Under the pieces are notes generated by a model that saw only the letters and a list, made by a program, of their open reading frames with translations, made no database searches and was not told the origin of the DNA. Source: JAKOQB01 sp036824465 (GTDB lineage: Bacteria; Pseudomonadota; Gammaproteobacteria; Burkholderiales; Burkholderiaceae_F). From it: a DNA stretch of 19,929 nucleotides. How positions within the stretch are numbered: position 1 is the first letter of the stretch; every line of letters begins with the position of its first letter. The position numbers were made by a program, and so were the translations under genes. Below are positions 14,520-19,929 of the stretch, piece after piece. The stretch spans positions 1 through 19,929 of the forward strand of contig DAITAC010000077.1 of the NCBI GenBank assembly GCA_036824465.1, read 5' to 3'.

Positions 14520-16322
14520 TCACTCGGTCACCCGCCGCACCGCCGACCGCTCCAGGGCGCGGCGCACATCCATCGGATCGTCGGCGCGCAACACGCGTGC
14601 GGCCAGCTTGCCGGAGGTCTTGGTTGACAGCGTCATCAGCCGCTCCTTGACCGACAGCAGCTGCGACGGGTGCATTGAGAACTGTCGCAGGCCCATGCCG
14701 AGCAGCAGTTCGGCCAGCTCGATTTCGCCCGCCATTTCGCCGCACACCGAAACCGGCGTGCGCGCGCGCGTGCAGGTTCGGATCGCGCGCGAAATCAGAT
14801 GCAGCACCGCGGGGTGCAGATGGTCGTACAGGTGCGCGACGCTGGAATCGGCGCGATCGATGGCCAGCGTGTACTGGATCAGATCGTTGGTGCCGATCGA
14901 GAAGAACTTCATCCGCTTGACGAACGCCGGCAACGACAGCGCGGCCGCGGGCACCTCGATCATGCCGCCGACCGGCACGCGTCCGTCGAACTTCTGCTTG
15001 CGCTCCTTCAGCTGTTCCTTGGCGCGCGCCACGAACGCAAGCGCCTGTTCGACCTCGTGCACGTGGGCGAGCATCGGCACCAGGATGCGGACAGTGCCGA
15101 CCGCAGAGGCGCGCAGGATCGCGCGTAGCTGCGTCAGGAACAGCTCCGGGTAAGCGAGGCAGTAACGGATCGCGCGCAGACCGAGCGCGGGATTTGACTC
15201 CACCGTCGGCGCCGACAGCGCCATGCCGAGGCTCAATCGCGCCGCTTCGTTCAGCACCTTGTCGGCACCGATGTCGAGTGTGCGGATCACCACCGGCTTG
15301 CCCTTCATCGCGCGTGCGACCTTGGCATACGCCTCGAACTGCTCGTCCTCGTCGGGCAGTTGATCGCGGTTCATGAACAGGAACTCGGTGCGGAACAACC
15401 CCACGCCGTCGGCGCCCGCCTCGAGCGCGTCACGCACGTCGTCCGGCAGCTCGATGTTGGCCATCAGCTCGAGCGGAATGCCGTCCCTGGTCCGGGAGAT
15501 CTTGCCCTTGAGCTTGCGCAGTTGCGACCGCTGCTCAACCTGTGCACGCAGCCGCTGGCGGAACTCGGTGAGCGCGCCGGCCTCGGGCACGATGTGCAGG
15601 CGGCCCGATTCGGCATCGATGACAACGAGATCGCCTTCTTTGACCGCCTCGCGCGCGCCCGTCAAGCCGAGCACCGCCGGCAATCCCAGGCTGCGCGCCA
15701 AAATGGCGGTGTGCGAGGTGGGCCCCCCCAACTCGCAGACGAAGCCGGCCACGTCCAGGTCAGCGCGATCCTTCAGGTGCAGCACGTCGGCCGGGGCCAT
15801 GTCGCGGGCGACGAGAATCAGTCGCTCACCCTCGGCCACCTTCGGTACCACGACCGCAGTTTGCGGCTTGCCGAGCGTCAGCACCTTCATCACGCGATCG
15901 ACGACCTGGCGCACGTCCTGCGAGCGTTCCCGCAGGTACTCGTCTTCGATCGATTCGAACTGACGACAGACTTCCTCGAGCTGGATCGACAACGCCCATT
16001 CGGCATTGATCAGTCGCTGGCGGACCAGATCGCGCGGCTCGTCGCACAGATGCGAATCGTCGAGGATCATGCGGTGCAGGTCGAGGAACGCCCCGACTTC
16101 GCTCGGCGCATCGGCCGCAACATGGCTGCGCAGTTCGTCGAGTTCAGCGCGCACGATCGAGAATGCGTTGTTCAGGCGCGCGACTTCGTGCAGCACGTCC
16201 TTGCGCTCGACCTTGTACTGCCGGATCTCGAGTTCGGACACACCCAGCAGGTGCGCACGCCCGATCGCGATTCCGGGCGCCGATCCCGAAACGATGCCGA
16301 TGCCGATCAGTTCACGCGTCAC
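14520..16322 (-). CDS. ptsI: Phosphoenolpyruvate-protein phosphotransferase (PTS enzyme I)
   Basis: Transfers phosphate from PEP to HPr. From the GTG at 16322 the product has 600 residues. The phospho-histidine H204 lies in GGPTSHTAILARSLGLPAV. PEP-binding blocks are ADGVGLFRTEFLFMNRDQLP, MIEVPAA, FFSIGTNDLIQYTLAIDR and SVCGEMAG (Cys527, 73 residues from the end as in E. coli). The frame extends to a TTG at 16361 that would overlap ptsH; the GTG gives a family-like N-terminus (TRELIGIGIVSGSAPGIAIG), slightly longer than usual in the first strand-loop. It lies 22 bases after ptsH. No PTS sugar permease gene is nearby, so this relay probably has a regulatory role. Confidence 0.95.
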   Translation of the reverse strand: MTRELIGIGIVSGSAPGIAIGRAHLLGVSELEIRQYKVERKDVLHEVARLNNAFSIVRAELDELRSHVAADAPSEVGAFLDLHRMILDDSHLCDEPRDLVRQRLINAEWALSIQLEEVCRQFESIEDEYLRERSQDVRQVVDRVMKVLTLGKPQTAVVVPKVAEGERLILVARDMAPADVLHLKDRADLDVAGFVCELGGPTSHTAILARSLGLPAVLGLTGAREAVKEGDLVVIDAESGRLHIVPEAGALTEFRQRLRAQVEQRSQLRKLKGKISRTRDGIPLELMANIELPDDVRDALEAGADGVGLFRTEFLFMNRDQLPDEDEQFEAYAKVARAMKGKPVVIRTLDIGADKVLNEAARLSLGMALSAPTVESNPALGLRAIRYCLAYPELFLTQLRAILRASAVGTVRILVPMLAHVHEVEQALAFVARAKEQLKERKQKFDGRVPVGGMIEVPAAALSLPAFVKRMKFFSIGTNDLIQYTLAIDRADSSVAHLYDHLHPAVLHLISRAIRTCTRARTPVSVCGEMAGEIELAELLLGMGLRQFSMHPSQLLSVKERLMTLSTKTSGKLAARVLRADDPMDVRRALERSAVRRVTE

Positions 16323-16344
16323 ATCCGCCCCGGCTCGTCTGCAA

Positions 16345-16614
16345 TCACTCGTGCTCGCCAAACTTCGACTGAATCAACTGCCCGATCGCCTCGACTGCGG
16401 CCGATTCGTCCGGCCCTTCTGCGTCGATGCTCACGGTTGAACCCGGCCCTGCAGCCAGCATCATCACGCCCATGATCGATTTCGCATTGACGCGCCGGTC
16501 CGCCTTTGAGATCCAGACCTCACTCCGGAACTGCGACGCGGTCTTGGTCAGCTGCGCTGACGGCCGCGCGTGCAGTCCGAGCTTATTGCTGATTGTGAAT
16601 TCGCGCCTGATCAT
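16345..16614 (-). CDS. ptsH: Phosphocarrier protein HPr
   Basis: Small carrier that passes phosphate from enzyme I to EIIA. The 89-residue product has the active His15 in NKLGLHARPSAQL and Ser46 in NAKSIMGVMML, the site used by HPr kinase/phosphorylase in organisms that have it. Length and sequence are typical of betaproteobacterial HPr. The ATG lies 32 bases inside the 3' end of the EIIA gene in another frame, so the two are almost certainly translated from one message. AGGG precedes the ATG closely. It is followed by ptsI after 22 bases. Confidence 0.97.
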   Translation of the reverse strand: MIRREFTISNKLGLHARPSAQLTKTASQFRSEVWISKADRRVNAKSIMGVMMLAAGPGSTVSIDAEGPDESAAVEAIGQLIQSKFGEHE

Positions 16615-17047
16615 TACCCTGCGGTCGATATCCCTGGTTCTGCACCGGTGTCGATACCACCTGCATGACGCCCTGTGTGCCGCCGGCGATCGCCTTTTCC
16701 ACGGTGTCGGCGAGCTTGCCGTCGCGATAGCACAGCGCGCGCAGCAGCATCGGCAGATTCACACCAGCGACCACCGACACGCGCGGCGGATTCGAAAGTT
16801 GAGTTGCAACATTGCCTGGCGTGGCCCCGAATACGTCGGTCAACACCAGCACACCGGCGCCGTCGTCGATTTCCGCCAGCAGCGCGCGCGCCGCATCGAC
16901 GGTCGCCGCGACGTCGGCCCCCGCAGGAACGTCGAGCGTCCGCAGCTTGTCTTCGGCGCGCGCCGGGTCACAGGCGTACACGTGCGAGCCGCACTGCGCC
17001 AGTGCGCTGGCAAGCGGGGCATGCGCGATGATCAGAATGCCGACCAT
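16583..17047 (-). CDS. PTS EIIA component, mannose (EIIA-Man) family
   Basis: Accepts phosphate from HPr. The 154-residue product begins MVGILIIAHAPLASALAQC with the phospho-histidine at residue 9, and has the family blocks VLVLTDVFGATPGNVA and VVAGVNLPMLLRAL. No EIIB or EIIC gene is near, so it is probably a regulatory phosphoacceptor rather than part of a sugar transporter (inference from context and from known incomplete PTS in Betaproteobacteria). The ATG at 17047 has a good Shine-Dalgarno (AAGGG, 5 bases); the upstream ATG at 17110 would run through the large inverted repeat at 17058-17104. The last residues (NQARIHNQQ region) overlap the start of ptsH. Confidence 0.93.
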   Translation of the reverse strand: MVGILIIAHAPLASALAQCGSHVYACDPARAEDKLRTLDVPAGADVAATVDAARALLAEIDDGAGVLVLTDVFGATPGNVATQLSNPPRVSVVAGVNLPMLLRALCYRDGKLADTVEKAIAGGTQGVMQVVSTPVQNQGYRPQGNDQARIHNQQ

Positions 17048-17057
17048 ATCAACCCTT

Positions 17058-17104
17058 CGGGCGAAATGTACGCATCGCTTTGCGACGCACGTGCATTTCG
17101 CCCG
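17058..17104. repeat. Inverted repeat upstream of the EIIA gene
   Basis: CGGGCGAAATG (17058-17068) and CATTTCGCCCG (17094-17104) are perfect 11-base complements. Inside them GCATCGC (17072-17078) and GCGACGC (17082-17088) nearly pair around a TTT loop, so the 47-base element can fold into one long hairpin. It ends 10 bases before the EIIA ATG, next to its Shine-Dalgarno, and about 100 bases after gshB. No U-tract follows, so it is not a standard terminator. It could be an operator, an RNA processing or stability element, or a REP-like sequence. Confidence 0.6.
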
Positions 17105-17203
17105 GTTCAATCATGCGCGCCCCCTTGAGACGGCTCGGCGACGGCGCGCAGGTCAAAGGCCACGAAGGGGTACTCACTGTGCTTGCAGCATCAGGAACTC
17201 GCT

Positions 17204-18184
17204 TCATTTGCTTACCGCCTTTTCCAGCGCATCAATGAACATGCCGGCGACATTGAAGCCGGTCTGCTGCGTGATCTCGACAAAACAGGTCGGGCTGGTG
17301 ACGTTGATCTCGGTGAGATAGTCGCCGATCACGTCAAGTCCGACCAGAAGCAGGCCGCGCTTGGCGAGCACGGGCCCGAGCGCGGCCGCGATCTCCTTGT
17401 CTGACTCGGTCAGCGGCTGCGCGCGGCCAATGCCGCCCGCGGCCAGATTGCCGCGTGTTTCGCCGGCCTTTGGGATCCGGGCCAGTGAGTAAGGCACCGG
17501 CTGGCCGCCGATCAAAAGTACGCGCTTGTCGCCTTCCTTGATCTGCGGGATGAAGCGCTGCGTCATGACGGTCCGCTCGCCAAGCCGTGTGATTGTTTCC
17601 AGGATCACATTCAGATTGGCATCGTCGGGTCGCAGCCGGAAGATGCTCATGCCGCCCATGCCGTCGAGCGGCTTGACCACGACGTCACCGTGCTCGCGCA
17701 GAAACGTGCGGATTACCTCGACATCGCGCGTCACCAGCGTTGGCGGTGCGAAGTCAGCGAACTCGGCGATGGCGAATTTCTCGTTATGGTCGCGCAAGGC
17801 GCGCGGATCATTGAAGACCCGTGTTCCTTGCCTTTGCGCGGTCTCGAGCAAGAACGTCGCGTACAGATATTCCATGTCAAACGGCGGGTCCTTGCGCATC
17901 AGTACCGCGTCGAACGAGGTCACATCCTGCAGGCCTGATTCGCGTTCGACAAACCATTCGGCGTGAGGATCGCTCGCTGCCGGCGAGAGCGACAGCAACT
18001 TCGCCTCGGCCTGCACGCGCGCACTCGCCCCATCGCTCGACCAGCGCATCTGCGGCGGCGTGCAGGCCCACACGTCGTGGCCGCGCGCAGCGGCCTCTCG
18101 CATCATCGCGACCGACGAGTCCTTGTAGGCTTTCAGCTGATCGAGCGGATCGACGACGAACAGCAGCGAAAGTCCCTGTGACAT
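17204..18184 (-). CDS. gshB: Glutathione synthetase
   Basis: Second step of glutathione synthesis: gamma-glutamylcysteine + glycine + ATP. The 326-residue ATP-grasp enzyme begins LSLLFVVDPLDQLKAYKDSSVAMMREA. It has VLMRKDPPFDMEYLYATFLLE, NDPRALRDHNEKFAI, VVVKPLDGMGGMSIFR (ATP-grasp loop) and EINVTSPTCFVEI (metal-binding strand), all diagnostic of prokaryotic GshB. The start ATG at 18184 has AAGGG 4 bases upstream and lies 13 bases after gshA; the frame open to 18427 is inside gshA. It is followed by a 156-base gap and the EIIA gene. Confidence 0.98.
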   Translation of the reverse strand: MSQGLSLLFVVDPLDQLKAYKDSSVAMMREAAARGHDVWACTPPQMRWSSDGASARVQAEAKLLSLSPAASDPHAEWFVERESGLQDVTSFDAVLMRKDPPFDMEYLYATFLLETAQRQGTRVFNDPRALRDHNEKFAIAEFADFAPPTLVTRDVEVIRTFLREHGDVVVKPLDGMGGMSIFRLRPDDANLNVILETITRLGERTVMTQRFIPQIKEGDKRVLLIGGQPVPYSLARIPKAGETRGNLAAGGIGRAQPLTESDKEIAAALGPVLAKRGLLLVGLDVIGDYLTEINVTSPTCFVEITQQTGFNVAGMFIDALEKAVSK

Positions 18185-18197
18185 CGCGCCCTTATCT

Positions 18198-19547
18198 TCA
18201 GCCCGCGAGCGCCGGCTCAGGTGTGGCTGTCGCACGCGGCGGCAGCAGGTGCGAGGTGCGCTCCAGCTCGATCGATGCCGCCAACTGTGCCAGGCGCGCC
18301 ACCACCCCATAGCTGTAGAAGCGGTTGAGATGGCTTCCGCCCGGCGGCGCCTTGCAGTCCGGCAGATTGCACGAGCCCGCAAAAGGCTGCGACTCCGCGA
18401 GCGGAACAAAATGCATGCCCGGCGCATTCAGGTTCTCGTCGATGCCGCGCTCCTTGTTGACGCGATAGAAGCCACCGACCACATAGCGATCGATCATGTA
18501 GACGACCGGTTCGGCCACGGCGTCGTCGACCTTCTCCACCGTCGGCACGCCTTCCTGGATGATGACGTCGCGGACCTCAAGGCCTTCCTTGACAACCGCC
18601 ATCTTGTTGCGCTGTTTGCGGTTCAGATCGCGCACCTCGGACGCATCGCGCACGGTCATGATGCCCATGCCATACGTCCCCGCATCGGCCTTGACGATGA
18701 CGAATGGCGCCGCTTCGACGCCGTGTTCCTTGTATTTGGCGCGCACGCGCGTCAGCACCAGGTCGACGCTCTCCGCCAGGCACTCCTCGCCTTCGCGGGC
18801 GTGAAAGTTGACCTGGTTGCACCGCGCGAAATATGGATTGATCAGCCATGGATCGATCGACAGCAGCCGCCCGAAATCGTCGGCAACCTCGTCGTAAGCG
18901 GCAAAGTGGTGCGACTTGCGCCGCACCGCCCAGCCGGCATGCAACGGCGGCACCAGCACCTGGTCATCGAGATCACGCAGAATGTCCGGAATGCCGGCCG
19001 ACAGATCGTTGTTGAGGAGGATCACGCACGGGTCGAAGCCCGCAACGCCGACGCGACCGTTCGTCCGCACCAGCGGCTCGACCGAAAGGCTGTCACCGTC
19101 AGGCAATGCAATCGTTGTCGCCTGCGTCACTTCGGCCGACAGCGAACCAATCCTCACTTCGAGTCCAGTGGTGCGCAGGATGCGCACCAGCCGTGCAACA
19201 TTGGTGAGATAAAAGACATTCCGGGTGTGCCGCTCCGGGATCAGCAGCAGGTTGCGTGCGTCGGGACACAGCCGTTCAATCGCGTTCTGCGCCGCCTGCA
19301 CGGCACAGGGCAGCATTTCCTCGGACAGGTTGTTGAACCCGCCCGGAAACAGGTTCATGTCGACCGGCGCCAGTTTGAACGCCGCATTGCGCAGATCGAC
19401 CGAACCATAGAACGGCGGCGTGTGGTCCTGCCACTGCAGACGGAACCAGCGCTCGATGGCCGGCATGGAGTCGAGGATGCGGCGCTCGAGTTCGAGCAGC
19501 GGACCGCTGACGGCGGTGGCCAGATTCGGGACGGTCGGATTTGACAC
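18198..19547 (-). CDS. gshA: Glutamate-cysteine ligase
   Basis: First step of glutathione synthesis: ATP-dependent ligation of glutamate and cysteine. The 449-residue product belongs to the betaproteobacterial type of glutamate-cysteine ligase, distinct in sequence from the E. coli enzyme. Recognisable blocks are FYGSVDLRNAAFKLAPVDMNLFPGGFNN, LLIPERHTRNVFYLTN, FVIVKADAGTYGMGIMTV and YMIDRYVVGGFYRVN, an ATP-grasp-like nucleotide site. The start is GTG at 19547 with AGGGAG 6 bases upstream. It is followed by gshB after 13 bases, so the pair is one operon, probably continuing into EIIA-ptsH-ptsI. A TAGAAT -10 candidate lies 61 bases upstream. Confidence 0.96.
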   Translation of the reverse strand: MSNPTVPNLATAVSGPLLELERRILDSMPAIERWFRLQWQDHTPPFYGSVDLRNAAFKLAPVDMNLFPGGFNNLSEEMLPCAVQAAQNAIERLCPDARNLLLIPERHTRNVFYLTNVARLVRILRTTGLEVRIGSLSAEVTQATTIALPDGDSLSVEPLVRTNGRVGVAGFDPCVILLNNDLSAGIPDILRDLDDQVLVPPLHAGWAVRRKSHHFAAYDEVADDFGRLLSIDPWLINPYFARCNQVNFHAREGEECLAESVDLVLTRVRAKYKEHGVEAAPFVIVKADAGTYGMGIMTVRDASEVRDLNRKQRNKMAVVKEGLEVRDVIIQEGVPTVEKVDDAVAEPVVYMIDRYVVGGFYRVNKERGIDENLNAPGMHFVPLAESQPFAGSCNLPDCKAPPGGSHLNRFYSYGVVARLAQLAASIELERTSHLLPPRATATPEPALAG

Positions 19548-19607
19548 GGCGGACTCCCTGATCGCGCCACCGGGGACACCGGGCGCGCGAAAGCCGATCG
19601 GAGGGGC

Positions 19608-19613
19608 ATTCTA
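19608..19613 (-). promoter_or_regulatory. Possible -10 element for gshA
   Basis: TAGAAT on the minus strand (5 of 6 to TATAAT), preceded by TGGC. No -35 hexamer stands at 16-18 bases; a TTGCGC lies 24 bases upstream, which is too far. It lies between the terminator at 19642-19673 and the gshA start, where a promoter is needed. Confidence 0.4.
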
Positions 19614-19641
19614 GCCAGAGATATGGGGATCGCCGCGGCGC

Positions 19642-19673
19642 AAAAAAGAAGGGCGCCCACGATTGGGGCGCCC
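19642..19673 (-). terminator. Intrinsic terminator, minus strand
   Basis: GGGCGCCC (19673-19666) pairs with GGGCGCCC (19658-19651) around a 7-base loop, followed on the minus strand by TTCTTTTTTG. It lies about 190 bases after the stop codon of the minus-strand gene at the right edge, which already has its own terminator at 19840-19862. It may therefore end a short separate transcript. Confidence 0.85.
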
Positions 19674-19766
19674 GAAAGCCGCCGTTGGTGCATCCGCGAA
19701 GCGAAACGACGCGGAAAGGCGAGCTAGGGAGACACGCTGTCAGTAGTCGCAAGGAGCGTGCCTGGG

Positions 19767-19780
19767 CGTCGGGCGTCGGG
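19767..19780 (+). repeat. Degenerate heptamer array upstream of gshA
   Basis: Two exact heptamers CGTCGGG (19767-19773, 19774-19780), flanked by looser copies. With the three bases before, the 17 bases at 19764-19780 are identical to part of the right arm of the mreB-mreC element read on its other strand. No inverted partner arm is seen nearby. Confidence 0.6.
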
Positions 19781-19839
19781 GGCCGCATCGTCGGACGGCA
19801 GTCAGCAGAGCAAGGGCGCCCGCAGTACGTCTGCAAGAC

Positions 19840-19862
19840 AAAGCCCGGCATCGCCGGGCTTT
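19840..19862 (-). terminator. Intrinsic terminator after the partial right-edge gene
   Basis: AAAGCCCGGC (19840-19849) and GCCGGGCTTT (19853-19862) form a perfect 10-bp stem with a 3-base loop, one base after the stop codon of the partial gene. The minus-strand tail continues GTCTTG. The symmetric A/T ends make it potentially bidirectional. Confidence 0.85.
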
Positions 19863-19863
19863 A

Positions 19864-19929
19864 TCAAGAGCATCCGCCAAGTTGAGCGGCGCGCAGCGTC
19901 CGCTCCAACGAGGCGAGGTATTCCGGCGC
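19864..19929 (-). CDS. 3' end of an unidentified gene
   Basis: Minus-strand frame open to the window edge, ending APEYLASLERTLRAAQLGGCS and TGA at 19864-19866. It is immediately followed by a strong terminator, which supports a real gene end. Only 21 residues are visible, so the family cannot be named. Confidence 0.6.
   Translation of the reverse strand, partial: APEYLASLERTLRAAQLGGCS

Larger units (their letters stand above)
19548..19863. other. Gene-free stretch upstream of gshA
   Basis: No convincing coding sequence was seen in these 316 bases. They hold the gshA leader with a -10 candidate, a minus-strand terminator (19642-19673), a degenerate heptamer array (19767-19780) and a second terminator (19840-19862) belonging to the next gene. 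The roughly 165 bases between the two terminators have no assigned product. Confidence 0.7.

Noticed and set aside
16323..16361. TTG start for ptsI overlapping ptsH
   Set aside because: Adds a non-homologous MASTSDCRRAGAD-type N-terminus; the GTG at 16322 gives the expected start and spacing.
15360..16475. 371-codon plus-strand open frame opposite ptsI/ptsH
   Set aside because: Shadow of ptsI; no family resemblance.
18249..19544. 431-codon plus-strand open frame opposite gshA
   Set aside because: Antisense to gshA, no recognisable motif, and no upstream ribosome site supporting it.

Overview
The window looks like the chromosome of a GC-rich betaproteobacterium, most likely of the Burkholderiales or a close relative. 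The reasons are the divergent mreBCD / gatCAB pair, the adjacent metX-metW pair, a PTS phosphorelay without a sugar permease (EIIA-Man type, HPr, EI) next to gshA-gshB, and pyrE beside an exonuclease III gene. The genus cannot be fixed from the sequence. No prophage, insertion sequence, CRISPR array, tRNA or rRNA was recognised. Most of the window is core metabolism, and the unusual material lies between the genes.

Layout. Positions 6-2657 (minus strand): mreB-mreC-mreD, rod-shape machinery, with a likely promoter and a hairpin leader upstream of mreB. Positions 2864-6088 (plus): gatC-gatA-gatB, the tRNA-dependent amidotransferase, closed by a bidirectional terminator. Positions 6135-8845 (minus): a DUF4382-type lipoprotein, a secreted DUF4124-type coiled-coil protein and pyrE. 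Positions 8929-9705 (plus): exonuclease III. Positions 9765-10583 (minus): an M48-type metalloprotease. Positions 10689-12122 (plus): an AmpG-like transporter. Positions 12101-14329 (minus): metX-metW-cupin, preceded at 14344-14470 by a SAM-II-type riboswitch and an intrinsic terminator. Positions 14520-19547 (minus): gshA-gshB-EIIA-ptsH-ptsI. Positions 19864-19929 hold the 3' end of another minus-strand gene.

Two non-coding signals stand out. First, the metX leader carries a recognisable SAM-II aptamer directly followed by a terminator whose U-tract ends just upstream of the metX start codon; this predicts SAM-controlled transcription attenuation of metX-metW-cupin. Second, a family of short tandem heptamer arrays (7-base units beginning AGT or CGT, in two sequence dialects) occurs at four gene junctions. 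Two copies are inverted pairs that can form long imperfect hairpins and fill the whole intergenic space (mreB/mreC and exonuclease III/M48 protease). One lies inside the 5' coding end of gatA, and one is a degenerate single arm upstream of gshA. Flanking stop codons fall within the arrays, so these elements appear to have been added at gene edges and may affect expression of the neighbours.

Gene calls rest on family motifs in the translations. Starts were chosen from family length, Shine-Dalgarno sequences and neighbouring gene ends. Regulatory calls come from reading the sequence by eye and have not been folded or searched computationally.
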